DNA of 64,000 nucleotides from Streptomyces sp. 1-11 (GTDB taxonomy: Bacteria; Actinomycetota; Actinomycetes; Streptomycetales; Streptomycetaceae), in contig NZ_BJTV01000004.1 of NCBI RefSeq assembly GCF_007176755.1, positions 124,001-188,000 on the forward strand, written 5' to 3'. The notes beneath the pieces are model-generated. The model worked only from the letters and a program-made list of their open reading frames with translations, made no database searches and had not been told where the DNA came from. Shown piece by piece: positions 42,483-52,721 of this stretch. How positions within the stretch are numbered: the stretch's first letter is position 1; every line of letters starts with the position of its first letter. The position numbers were made by a program, and so were the translations under genes.

Positions 42483-43940
42483 ATGTCGAAGCGCGTGCTC
42501 ACCACCGAGTCCGGCGCCCCGGTCGCCGACAACCAGAACTCCGCCTCCGCCGGCGTCGGCGGTCCGCTCCTGCTCCAGGACCAGCACCTGCTGGAGAAGC
42601 TCGCGCGCTTCAACCGCGAGCGGATCCCCGAGCGCGTGGTGCACGCCCGCGGCTCCGGCGCGTACGGCCACTTCGAGGTGACGGACGACGTCACCGCCTT
42701 CACGCACGCCGACTTCCTGAGCGAGACCGGCCGGCGCACCGAGGTGTTCGTGCGCTTCTCCACGGTCGCCGACTCCCTCGGCGGCGCCGACGCCGTCCGC
42801 GACCCGCGCGGCTTCGCGGTGAAGTTCTACACCGCCGAGGGCAACTACGACCTGGTCGGCAACAACACCCCGGTGTTCTTCGTCAAGGACCCGGTCAAGT
42901 TCCCGGACTTCATCCACTCGCAGAAGCGCGACCCGTTCACCGGCCGCCAGGAGCCGGACAACGTCTGGGACTTCTGGGCCCACTCCCCCGAGGCCACGCA
43001 CCAGGTCACCTGGCTGATGGGCGACCGCGGCATCCCGGCGTCGTACCGGCACATGAACGGTTACGGCTCGCACACCTACCAGTGGACCAACGCCGAGGGC
43101 GAGGCCTTCTTCGTCAAGTACCACTTCAAGACGAACCAGGGCGTCCGCTCGCTGAGCAGCGAGCAGGCCGCCGAGATCGCGGGCAACGACCCCAACTCCC
43201 ACCAGACGGACCTGCTGCAGGCCATCGAGCGGGGCGTGCACCCGTCGTGGACCCTGTACGTCCAGGTCATGCCGGCATCCGAGGCGGCCGACTACCGCTT
43301 CAACCCGTTCGACCTGACGAAGGTGTGGCCGCACCGGGACTACCCGCTCCAGCGGGTCGGCCGGCTGGTGCTCGACCGCAACCCGGACAACGTGTTCGCC
43401 GAGGTGGAGCAGGCCGCGTTCTCCCCGAACAACTTCGTCCCCGGCATCGGGCCGTCCCCGGACAAGATGCTGCAGGGCCGCCTGTTCGCCTACGCGGACG
43501 CCCACCGCTACCGCCTCGGCGTCAACCACACCCTGCTGGCGGTCAACGCGCCGAAGGCGACGACCGCGCGGAACTACGGCCGCGACGGCCTGATGGCGGT
43601 CAACTCCCAGGGGCGGTACGCCAAGAACTACGAGCCGAACTCCTACGACGGCCCGGTGGAGACCGGCCGCCCGCTGTCGGCCCCCCTGCCCGTGTCCGGT
43701 CACACCGGCACCCACGAGGCCCCGCAGCACACCAAGGACGACGACTTCGTCCAGGCGGGCGACCTGTACCGCCTGATGTCCGAGGAGGAGCGGCAGCGCC
43801 TGGTCGCGAACATCGCCGGCGGCCTCTCGCAGGTCTCCCGCGACGACGTGATCGAGAAGAACCTGGCCCACTTCCACGCCGCCGACCCCGAGTACGGCAG
43901 GCGCGTGGCGGAGGCGGTCCGCGCCCTGCGCGAGGACTGA
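42483..43940 (+). CDS. Monofunctional heme catalase
   Basis: A 485-residue small-subunit (clade 3) catalase. The distal His is in [17 protein letters not shown] (about 52-68), the distal Asn in [16 protein letters not shown], and the proximal heme Tyr in [17 protein letters not shown] (about 335). Length and motifs are complete. It lies in the purine/glyoxylate gene cluster with the same two operator motifs upstream as aceB. I infer it is co-induced to destroy the H2O2 from uricase and glycolate or xanthine oxidation. Confidence 0.95.
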   Translation: MSKRVLTTESGAPVADNQNSASAGVGGPLLLQDQHLLEKLARFNRERIPERVVHARGSGAYGHFEVTDDVTAFTHADFLSETGRRTEVFVRFSTVADSLGGADAVRDPRGFAVKFYTAEGNYDLVGNNTPVFFVKDPVKFPDFIHSQKRDPFTGRQEPDNVWDFWAHSPEATHQVTWLMGDRGIPASYRHMNGYGSHTYQWTNAEGEAFFVKYHFKTNQGVRSLSSEQAAEIAGNDPNSHQTDLLQAIERGVHPSWTLYVQVMPASEAADYRFNPFDLTKVWPHRDYPLQRVGRLVLDRNPDNVFAEVEQAAFSPNNFVPGIGPSPDKMLQGRLFAYADAHRYRLGVNHTLLAVNAPKATTARNYGRDGLMAVNSQGRYAKNYEPNSYDGPVETGRPLSAPLPVSGHTGTHEAPQHTKDDDFVQAGDLYRLMSEEERQRLVANIAGGLSQVSRDDVIEKNLAHFHAADPEYGRRVAEAVRALRED

Positions 43941-44343
43941 GGGCCCGAAGACCGCGTCCGGGTCCCGGCGGGGAGGCCGGGGACCGGACGCACACGACCC
44001 GCTGCCGAGCGGTCCGGATGAGGGGTGACCTCTCGGTGCGGCGGGCAGAGCGAGGACCGCGGCGGCGCGCGAGCCAGTGCGGTGGTCAAGGACGCGGGTC
44101 CCCTTCTCGACCAGAGGGAAGGGTTCCCGGCTCCGTCGCGGCCGCCGCGGTCCTCCTGTCCCGGCCTCACGCTGAGGCCCCCCTGTCAGCCGTCCGGCGG
44201 CGCGAACGTCCTGTCGCGCCCAGCCTCGCGCCGTCGGACGGCCACCACACGGCACATGAGAGCGCCCCCGCCCCCGGGGGCGCTCTTCGCGCTGCCCCGG
44301 GCGCCGGCGTGCGCCTCGGCCGCGCCCGCAGGACGCTGGAGCC
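43941..44343. other. Gene-free stretch after catalase
   Basis: About 400 bases between catalase and the small gene at 44344. The open frames across it have no recognisable features. One strong hairpin is present at 44259-44286; nothing else was seen. Confidence 0.55.
44259..44286. terminator. Hairpin upstream of the 44344 gene
   Basis: AGAGCGCCCCCG and CGGGGGCGCTCT form a perfect 12-bp stem with a 4-base C loop. It could end the catalase transcript or a leader. Confidence 0.65.
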
Positions 44344-44577
44344 ATGGGAAATCCGACGCAGTATCCGCACATCGTGGTCCACGCCCCGGCTCTGGACGGC
44401 TCCCGGCGGGTCACCGAGGGGGACGTGACCCTGGGGCTCGCCTCCCATCTGGACGACGTGGTGGAGATCCTGCGGCTGGCCGACCTGGACCGGATCGAGG
44501 TCGAGGAGAGCGACCTCGTCGAGTGGCAGGGCGGCGGGCCGGAGGACTGGCCCGGCCTGACGGAGCACGAGCTGTAG
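44344..44577 (+). CDS. Small hypothetical acidic protein
   Basis: A 77-residue acidic protein (MGNPTQYPHIVVHAPALDG..., ending EDWPGLTEHEL). It shows a repeated Asp/Glu/Leu pattern in its centre (LDDVVEILRLADLDRIEVEESDLVEW). I recognise no family, but the codon use is normal for the window and GGAG lies just before the ATG. Confidence 0.65.
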   Translation: MGNPTQYPHIVVHAPALDGSRRVTEGDVTLGLASHLDDVVEILRLADLDRIEVEESDLVEWQGGGPEDWPGLTEHEL

Positions 44578-44737
44578 CGGCGCCGGGTACGGCGGTGGCC
44601 GTACCCGGCGTACGCCAACCTCAAATCAAGCTCTGAACAACGGCGCAGGGGCTTCTGGCGGCCGTCGCGGTCGGGCACATTGTCGGCACGCGGGGCCCGC
44701 CGGCACGGGGGCGGCGGGCCCCGTACGGGGGTGCCTC

Positions 44738-45460
44738 ATGGACCGTACGTCGCCGCTGCTGCCGCCGGACCCGTGCGCGATCGCCCTGCTTCGGGGCGGC
44801 GACCGGGCCGCCGTGACCGTCGCCGTGCTCGCCCTGCACCTGCGCGGCGCGGTCGACGCGGGCCGGCCGGGAACACTGCGCAGGACCGGCGCCGCGGACG
44901 CCGGAGCCTTCCGCCATCCGCTGGAGAAGGCGGTCCGCACCGGCCTCTACCGGCCCGCCGGGCCGCGGGAGCTGACCGCCCGGGCGGTGGTGCGGCGGGC
45001 GCTGGCCAGGACGCGCGCCGAACTCGTGGCGGCGGGGCTGCTGCGGGCGCTGCCGCCGGGCCGCACCCGGGCCGGCCGCCGGCTCCTGGCGGAGTTGCGC
45101 GAGCGCCGTCCACTGCCGGACGGGCCGGACGGCCCGGGCGGTCCGGCGGAACAGGAGGTGCTGCTCGCCGTCGCGCTGCACGGCGAGCGCGCGCTGACCG
45201 CGCTGCTGCCGCGCTTCGCCCGCGACTCCGGGCTCACCGGCCGCGGTGCCCTCGCGGACGAGGGCCGGTTCCCCTTCGGCCGGGGCGGCGGCGTCCGCGC
45301 CATCGCCTACCACGGGGACGACAGCGGCGGGGACACGGACGGCCGCGATCACGGCGGCGGGAGCCACGGCGGCCACCACCACGGCGGCGGCCACGGTCTC
45401 GGCGGCCACGGGTCCGGGGGCCATGACTTCGGCGGTGGCTGCGGCGGCGGGTTCGACTGA
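44738..45460 (+). CDS. TIGR04222-like protein with Gly/His-rich tail
   Basis: A 240-residue protein. Residues about 10-170 (AIALLRGGDRAAVTVAVLALHLRGAV, LRRTGAADAGAFRHPLEKAV, EQEVLLAVALHGERALTALLPRFARD) match the actinobacterial TIGR04222 domain pattern. Residues about 190-240 are a low-complexity Gly/His/Asp tail (DHGGGSHGGHHHGGGHGLGG and continuing) ending GGGCGGGFD. The family's membrane segments are not evident, so this is an atypical or soluble member. The His-rich tail could bind metal ions such as Zn or Ni; this is inference. Convergent with gcl. Confidence 0.75.
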   Translation: MDRTSPLLPPDPCAIALLRGGDRAAVTVAVLALHLRGAVDAGRPGTLRRTGAADAGAFRHPLEKAVRTGLYRPAGPRELTARAVVRRALARTRAELVAAGLLRALPPGRTRAGRRLLAELRERRPLPDGPDGPGGPAEQEVLLAVALHGERALTALLPRFARDSGLTGRGALADEGRFPFGRGGGVRAIAYHGDDSGGDTDGRDHGGGSHGGHHHGGGHGLGGHGSGGHDFGGGCGGGFD

Positions 45461-45482
45461 GCGCCGCCGCCCGTGGCGCACG

Positions 45483-45524
45483 CCGAAGGGGCGGCCCGTC
45501 CCTGCGGACGGACCGCCCCTTCGG
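45483..45524. terminator. Bidirectional terminator between convergent genes
   Basis: CCGAAGGGGCGG (45483-45494) pairs perfectly with CCGCCCCTTCGG (45513-45524). An inner GTCC/GGAC pairing lies in the loop. Located between the TIGR04222 gene and the end of gcl. Confidence 0.8.
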
Positions 45525-45535
45525 GGGCAGGCGGC

Positions 45536-47323
<1,788 letters not shown>

Positions 47324-47415
47324 CGAGTACTCCTGCTTCGGCTGTCGGATGCGTACTCCCGTCGCGCCCCGCGGTGAGCACTGTCTCCAGGGTCGTCACT
47401 TCTGACGTCGATACG

Positions 47416-47477
47416 TTTTCCGTGCTGTTTTCCGTAGCATTTTCCGCATTACGGAAGACAACTTCTACTATCTGGAA
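47416..47477. promoter_or_regulatory. gcl operator region: paired TTCC sites and three 12-bp-phased half-sites
   Basis: TTCCGCATTACGGAA (47442-47456, perfect palindrome) and TTCTACTATCTGGAA (47463-47477) start 21 bases apart. TTTTCCG occurs at 47416, 47428 and 47440, each exactly 12 bases from the next, the last being part of the first site. All lie 93-154 bases upstream of the gcl ATG. The gene-free gap here is 47324-47627. Confidence 0.65.
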
Positions 47478-47627
47478 TCAATGTAAGGTGACGGCCGGGT
47501 GCCGTCAAGAGAGCCGGGGCGCCGCGGGGAGCCGGGCCGGACAGCGGCGCCAAGAGCCGGACAGGCGGGCGGGGATGGAGGACGATGGGGGCGCTGCCCC
47601 GAAGCGACGCCTGGGAGTGGATGGGCG

Positions 47628-48290
47628 ATGCCCGAGAGCGTTCCGCTGCACTGTCCGGCCTGCCGGCGCGAGCACGTCTACACCGCGCCCCCGTACCCCT
47701 GCGCCTGCGGCGCGCCCAGTGCCCCACGGCTGGACGCGGCGGCCGGGCCCGCCGTGCTCGCCCACCGCGCCTGGGACGAGGAGTGGGTCGTCGTGCGCTG
47801 CGCCGCCTGCGGCCGCCGCAACCAGTGGCCGCACCCCGAACTGGGCTGCCCGTGCGGCACGGTGCTGCGCATACCGGTGGCCGGGACCCCGTCACCGGGC
47901 CCCGGCCACCGTGCTCCGGCGCGGTCCGCCGCCTCCTCCGCGCGGGACGCGGTCACCGCCGCCGTGCTGTGCCTGCGCCGGCTCGGCCACCGGGACATCC
48001 GGCGCGCCGGCCGGCGCCCGCCGGGCGGCATCGGCCTGGCCGCGCCCGGCCTCCTCGTGCGGGTCGACCCGGCCGGGCGCCCGGCCACGGCGCGGGACGT
48101 GGAGTGTCTGTGGCTGACGGCCATGACGGAGTCCGCCGACTGCGTCTACTTCTCCCGTGCCGGCTACACGGGGGCGGCCCGCGGCCGGGCCGACGCCCTG
48201 GCCGTCCCGCTGTTCGCCCTCGACCGCGACGGGACGGCCACTCCGGTGAACGGCCCCGGCCGGGACCTCGCCGGCCCCGGCCCGGCCTGA
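47628..48290 (+). CDS. Hypothetical protein with two zinc-ribbon-like Cys clusters
   Basis: A 220-residue protein. The first cluster is CPAC...YPCACG (about 7-27) and the second CAACGRRNQW...GCPCG (about 52-72), both consistent with zinc ribbons. The C-terminal ~90 residues (RDAVTAAVLCLRRLGHRDI, VECLWLTAMTESADCVYFSRAGYTGAA, RADALAVPLFALDRDGTATPVN) loosely recall Mrr/restriction-endonuclease-like folds, but I do not see a full PD-(D/E)xK motif. ATG 47628 begins the first cluster. Function unknown. Confidence 0.68.
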   Translation: MPESVPLHCPACRREHVYTAPPYPCACGAPSAPRLDAAAGPAVLAHRAWDEEWVVVRCAACGRRNQWPHPELGCPCGTVLRIPVAGTPSPGPGHRAPARSAASSARDAVTAAVLCLRRLGHRDIRRAGRRPPGGIGLAAPGLLVRVDPAGRPATARDVECLWLTAMTESADCVYFSRAGYTGAARGRADALAVPLFALDRDGTATPVNGPGRDLAGPGPA

Positions 48291-48309
48291 GCCGCCGAGT
48301 CCCCCGCCG

Positions 48310-49920
48310 TCAGCTGCCGTACGTCCGCCGCAGCTCCACCTTGCGCACCTTGCCCGAGACCGTCATCGGGAAGTTCTCCAGGATCTGCAGCCGGCTGGGC
48401 ACCTTGTAGTGGGCGAGGCGGTCGCGGCAGAAGGCGTGCAGCTCCTCCAGGGTGAGCGGGTCCGCCGGGTCCAGGGGGATGACGCAGGCCAGGACCTCCT
48501 CGCCGTACCTCTCGTGCGGAACGCCGACCACCTGGACGTCCCGGATCTTGGGGTGGGCGTAGAGGAACTCCTCGATCTCGCGCGGGTAGACGTTCTCGCC
48601 GCCCCGGATGATCATGTCCTTGATGCGGCCGACGATCTCGACGTACCCGTCCTCGCGCATCACCGCCAGGTCGCCGGTGTGCATCCAGCGGCCCGCGTCG
48701 ACGGCCTCGGCCGTCTTCTCCGGCTCGTCCCAGTAGCCGAGCATCACGCTGTAGCCGCGGGTGCACAGCTCCCCCGCCGTGCCGCGCGGCAGGGTGACCC
48801 CGGAGACCGGGTCGACGACCTTGACCTCCAGGTGCGGCAGGACCCGGCCGACGGTGCCGGTGCGGTGCTCGAGGTCGTCCTCGACGCGGGTCTGCAGGGA
48901 GACCGGTGAGGTCTCGGTCATGCCGTAGCAGATGGAGACCTCCGCCATGTGCATCTCGGCGACCACCCGCTTCATCACCTCCACCGGGCAGGGCGAGCCG
49001 GCCATGATGCCGGTGCGCAGGGAGGAGATGTCGTACTCGGCGAAGCCGGGCAGGTTCAGCTCCGCGATGAACATGGTCGGCACGCCGTACAGCGAGGTGC
49101 AGCGCTCCTGCTGGACGGCCTCCAGCGTGGCCGCCGGGTCGAAGGAGGGCGCCGGCACCACCATGCAGGCGCCGTGGGAGGTGGCCGCCAGGTTCCCCAT
49201 GACCATGCCGAAGCAGTGGTAGAACGGGACCGGGATGCACACCCTGTCCTGCTCGGTGTAGGCGACCAGCTCGCCCACGAAGTAGCCGTTGTTCAGGATG
49301 TTGTGGTGGGAGAGCGTGGCCCCCTTCGGGAACCCCGTGGTGCCCGAGGTGTACTGAATGTTGATCGGGTCGTCGCAGGACAACTCGGCCTCACGGGCCC
49401 GCAGTTCGTCCTCGTGCACCGCGGAGCCGCGATCGGTGAAGGCCGCCCAGCCCGGATCGCCGATGTAGACGGTCTCCTTCAGCCGCGGGCAGCGGGTCCG
49501 GACCTCCTCCACCATCGCCCGGTAGTCGCTCGTCTTGTGCCGGACGGAGGCGAACAGCAGGGTGATGCCGGCCTGGTTGAGGACGTACTCGACCTCGTGC
49601 GTGCGGTAGGCCGGGTTGATGTTCACCATGACGGCGCCGACGCGTGCGGTGGCGTACTGCACGAGCACCCACTCGGCGCAGTTGACCGCCCATATGCCGA
49701 CCCGGTCGCCCTTGGCGACGCCGGCGGCGAGCAGCGCGCGGGCCAGCCGGCCGACGTCGGCGGCGAACTCGGCGTAGGTCCAGCGCCGCCCGGCGGACAC
49801 GTCGACCAGGGCCTCGCGTCCGGGCCAGGCGGCCACCGCGCGGTCGAGGTTGGCGCCGATGGTGTCGCCGAGCAGGGCGGTGGGGCCGGTTCCGTGCGTG
49901 TACGACAGTTCCGAGGTCAC
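48310..49920 (-). CDS. Acyl-CoA synthetase (AMP-binding, FadD-like)
   Basis: A 536-residue ANL-family adenylating enzyme. The P-loop is [20 protein letters not shown] (about 185-204), with [57 protein letters not shown] and the C-terminal catalytic Lys in [11 protein letters not shown] following. Overall resemblance is to fatty or medium-chain acyl-CoA ligases. Its GTG overlaps the stop of the upstream ligase gene (GTGA), so both are co-expressed. Confidence 0.92.
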   Translation of the reverse strand: MTSELSYTHGTGPTALLGDTIGANLDRAVAAWPGREALVDVSAGRRWTYAEFAADVGRLARALLAAGVAKGDRVGIWAVNCAEWVLVQYATARVGAVMVNINPAYRTHEVEYVLNQAGITLLFASVRHKTSDYRAMVEEVRTRCPRLKETVYIGDPGWAAFTDRGSAVHEDELRAREAELSCDDPINIQYTSGTTGFPKGATLSHHNILNNGYFVGELVAYTEQDRVCIPVPFYHCFGMVMGNLAATSHGACMVVPAPSFDPAATLEAVQQERCTSLYGVPTMFIAELNLPGFAEYDISSLRTGIMAGSPCPVEVMKRVVAEMHMAEVSICYGMTETSPVSLQTRVEDDLEHRTGTVGRVLPHLEVKVVDPVSGVTLPRGTAGELCTRGYSVMLGYWDEPEKTAEAVDAGRWMHTGDLAVMREDGYVEIVGRIKDMIIRGGENVYPREIEEFLYAHPKIRDVQVVGVPHERYGEEVLACVIPLDPADPLTLEELHAFCRDRLAHYKVPSRLQILENFPMTVSGKVRKVELRRTYGS

Positions 49921-51590
49921 CGGAAGTCCTCCTCGCGGTACTCGTGGTCGGAGCCGGCGGCGGTGGCCTCGCGCAGCTCGATGCGGCGGATCTTGCCGGA
50001 GACGGTCTTGGGCAGCGCGGCGAACTCCAGCCTGCGCAGGCGCTTGTAGGGGGCCAGCACCTGGCGGGAGTGCTCGAAGAGCACCTTGGCCGTGCCGGGG
50101 CCGGGCTCCCAGCCCTCGGCGAGGACCACGTACGCCTTGGGCACCGCGAGCCGCAGTTCGTCGGGGGCGGGCACGACGGCCGCCTCGGCGACGGCCTCGT
50201 GCTCCAGCAGCGCGCTCTCCAGCTCGAACGGGCTGATCTTGTAGTCGGAGGCCTTGAAGACGTCGTCGCTGCGGCCGATGTAGGTCAGGTACCCCTCGGC
50301 GTCGCGGGACGCGACGTCGCCGGTGCGGTAGTAGCCGCCGGCCATCGCCTCCGCGGTGCGGTCGGGGTCGCCGTGGTAACCCGTCATCAGGCCCACGGGA
50401 CGCTCGGACAGGTCGAGGGCGATCTCACCCTCGTCGGCGCCGGGGGCGCCGGAGACCGGGTCGAGCAGCTCCACCCGGTAACCGGGGCTCGGCCGGCCCA
50501 TGGAGCCCGTCTTCAGCGTCTGGCCGGGGCTGTTGGCGACCTGCACGGCCGTCTCGGTCTGCCCGAAGCCGTCCCGGATCGTGACGCCCCAGGCCCGCCG
50601 GACCTGCTCGATGACCTCCGGGTTGAGCGGCTCGCCCGCGGCGACCACCTCGCGCGGCGGGGTGGCGAGCTGGGTCAGGTCGGCCTGGATGAGCATCCGC
50701 CACACGGTCGGCGGCGCGCAGAAGGTGGTGACGCGGTGCCGGTCCATCTCGGCCATCAGGCGGGCGGGATCGAAGCGCGTGTAGTTGTGGATGAAGACCG
50801 TCGCCTCCGCGTTCCACGGGGCGAACAGGTTGGACCAGGCGTGCTTGGCCCAGCCGGGCGAGGAGATGTTCAGGTGCACGTCACCGGGCTTGAGGCCGAT
50901 CCAGTACATGGTGGCCAGGTGCCCGATCGGGTACGAGGTGTGGGTGTGCTCGACCAGCTTGGGGCGGGCGGTCGTCCCGGAGGTGAAGTACAGCATCAGC
51001 GGGTCGTCGGCCAGGGTGGGCCCGTCGGGGACGAAGTCGGCGGAGGCGGCGTACGCGTCCTCGTACGGCTCCCAGCCCTCCTCCGGCAGCCCGCCGACGG
51101 CGATCCGGGTGTAGGCGCCGGGCACCTCGGCGAACTTGGCGGTGTCCTCGGCCCGTACCAGCACGTGCTTGACCCGGCCCCGCTCCACCCGGTCGCGCAG
51201 GTCGGCCGGGCCGAGCAGCGGGGTGGCCGGGATGACCACCGCGCGCAGCTTCATCGCGGCCAGCGCGGTCTCCCACAGCTCGACCTGGTTGCCCAGCATG
51301 ACGAGGATGCGGTCCTCGGCGGCGACGCCCCGCGCCCGCAGGTGGCCGGCGACGCGGTCGGAGCGCTCGGCCATCTCGGCGAAGGAGACCCTGGTCTCGG
51401 TGCCGTCCTCCTCGATGATGTGCAGCGCCGTCCGGTCGTTGCCCTCGGCGATCACGTCGAACCAGTCCAGCGCCCAGTTGAAGTGCTCGGGGCGCGGCCA
51501 GGCGAAGCCCTCGTAGGCGCGGGTGTAGTCCTCGCGGTGCTCCAGCAGGAAGTCCCGCGCGGTCCTGAAGACCTCGGTCGCCGTCGTCAT
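49917..51590 (-). CDS. Acyl-CoA synthetase (AMP-binding, ACSM/acetyl-type)
   Basis: A 557-residue ANL-family ligase. It has [23 protein letters not shown] (P-loop), [62 protein letters not shown] and the catalytic Lys in [11 protein letters not shown]. The N-terminus ([22 protein letters not shown]) is that of ACSM-like medium-chain or aromatic acyl-CoA ligases. First gene of a two-ligase operon divergent from a GAF-LuxR regulator. Confidence 0.92.
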   Translation of the reverse strand: MTTATEVFRTARDFLLEHREDYTRAYEGFAWPRPEHFNWALDWFDVIAEGNDRTALHIIEEDGTETRVSFAEMAERSDRVAGHLRARGVAAEDRILVMLGNQVELWETALAAMKLRAVVIPATPLLGPADLRDRVERGRVKHVLVRAEDTAKFAEVPGAYTRIAVGGLPEEGWEPYEDAYAASADFVPDGPTLADDPLMLYFTSGTTARPKLVEHTHTSYPIGHLATMYWIGLKPGDVHLNISSPGWAKHAWSNLFAPWNAEATVFIHNYTRFDPARLMAEMDRHRVTTFCAPPTVWRMLIQADLTQLATPPREVVAAGEPLNPEVIEQVRRAWGVTIRDGFGQTETAVQVANSPGQTLKTGSMGRPSPGYRVELLDPVSGAPGADEGEIALDLSERPVGLMTGYHGDPDRTAEAMAGGYYRTGDVASRDAEGYLTYIGRSDDVFKASDYKISPFELESALLEHEAVAEAAVVPAPDELRLAVPKAYVVLAEGWEPGPGTAKVLFEHSRQVLAPYKRLRRLEFAALPKTVSGKIRRIELREATAAGSDHEYREEDFR

Positions 51591-51650
51591 CGGTGTCCTC
51601 CTAGAATCCGGACCATTGCCGGGCGGCTCTCTGGCATCGTCTAATCCGTG

Positions 51651-52553
51651 ATGCAGGTCTCACTACCCCCGAACGGGGGTGTGGTCCACGGTGAGCCGCG
51701 CCGAAGGAGCGATGAGGTGGCAGCAGAGGCCGTGGCGACGACGGAGATACGCGGTGCGCTGGCCAGGCTGCGGCACGCCACGGGGCTCCCGGTCGCCTTC
51801 GGCGGACTGGTCGAGGCGGGCCGGCCGCAGATCCGGATCAGCGAACTGAGCGGCACCCACACCGCCGCCCTCCGATCCCTCGCGGTGACCTCCGGCAACG
51901 GGCTCGGCGGCAGGGCGGTGGCGCTGGCCCGGCCGTGCGCGGTGACGGACTACGCCGGCTCCCGGCAGATCAGCCACGAGTACGACGTCCCGGTGGCCGC
52001 CGAGGGCATCCACTCGGTGCTGGCGGTGCCGGTGGTGGTGCGGCGCCGGGTGCGCGGGGTGCTGTACGGCGCGCTGCGCTCGGCCCAGCCGCTCGGCGAC
52101 CGCGCGCTGGGCGCGGCGGTGGCGGCGGCCCGGGACGTGGAGCAGTCGCTGGTGGTGCGGGAGGAGGCGCGGGGGCTGCTCGCGGCGGCCCGGACCGAGC
52201 CCGCCGGCGGGCGCCGGACGGCGGAAACCGGCCAGGAGCAGGTGCGCGAGGCGCACGCGGCACTGCGCGCGCTGGCGCCGCGGATCACCGACCCGCAACT
52301 GCGCGCCGAACTGCTGGCGGCCTGCGGGTTGCTGACCGCGCCCCGCCCGGCCGGCGGCGCGAGCCTGGCGCCGCGGGAGCTGGACGTGCTGTCCTGGGTG
52401 GCGGCGGGCGCGACGAACGCGGCCGTGGCCGAGCGGCTGGGTCTTCGTCCGGAGACGGTGAAGGGCTATCTGCGCTCGGCGATGCGGAAACTGGGCGCTC
52501 ACACCCGGGGGGAGGCGGTGACCGCGGCACGCCGGGCGGGGCTCCTGCCGTAG
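51651..52553 (+). CDS. LuxR-type regulator with GAF-like domain
   Basis: A 300-residue regulator. Residues about 30-165 form a GAF-like sensor (LARLRHATGLPVAFGGLV, GNGLGGRAVALARPCAVTDYA, SVLAVPVVVRRRVRGVLYGALR). The C-terminal LuxR helix-turn-helix is LAPRELDVLSWVAAGATNAAVAERLGLRPETVKGYLRSAMRKLGAHTRGEAV. The gap to the divergent acyl-CoA ligase start is 60 bases, so it probably controls that operon in response to a small ligand such as an acid or acyl-CoA. ATG 51651 or GTG 51648 may be the start; there is little leader. Confidence 0.87.
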   Translation: MQVSLPPNGGVVHGEPRRRSDEVAAEAVATTEIRGALARLRHATGLPVAFGGLVEAGRPQIRISELSGTHTAALRSLAVTSGNGLGGRAVALARPCAVTDYAGSRQISHEYDVPVAAEGIHSVLAVPVVVRRRVRGVLYGALRSAQPLGDRALGAAVAAARDVEQSLVVREEARGLLAAARTEPAGGRRTAETGQEQVREAHAALRALAPRITDPQLRAELLAACGLLTAPRPAGGASLAPRELDVLSWVAAGATNAAVAERLGLRPETVKGYLRSAMRKLGAHTRGEAVTAARRAGLLP

Positions 52554-52642
52554 AGACCGGCCGGCCGGCGGTGCTCGTAAGGAAACCTGCCCATTGTTGT
52601 GGCCATGCTGCGAATTTTTTCCTGCGCTTGACCGTTTGTTAT

Positions 52643-52691
52643 TTCCCTCACCACGGCTTCCGTCCGAATTTCAAGGATCGTTGCCTAGAAT
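52643..52691 (+). promoter_or_regulatory. Promoter region of the LAL regulator
   Basis: TAGAAT at 52686-52691 is a near-consensus -10, 31 bases before the GTG. TTCCCTCA at 52643-52650 repeats a motif found twice in the downstream protease promoter, suggesting autoregulation. Confidence 0.5.
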
Positions 52692-52721
52692 TTGGCCCGG
52701 ACACGAGACAGGAGGGGAGCG

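Noticed and set aside
44082..44636. Overlapping frames between catalase and the 44344 gene
   Set aside because: They cross a strong hairpin, have no homology-like features and overlap the better-supported 44344-44577 gene.
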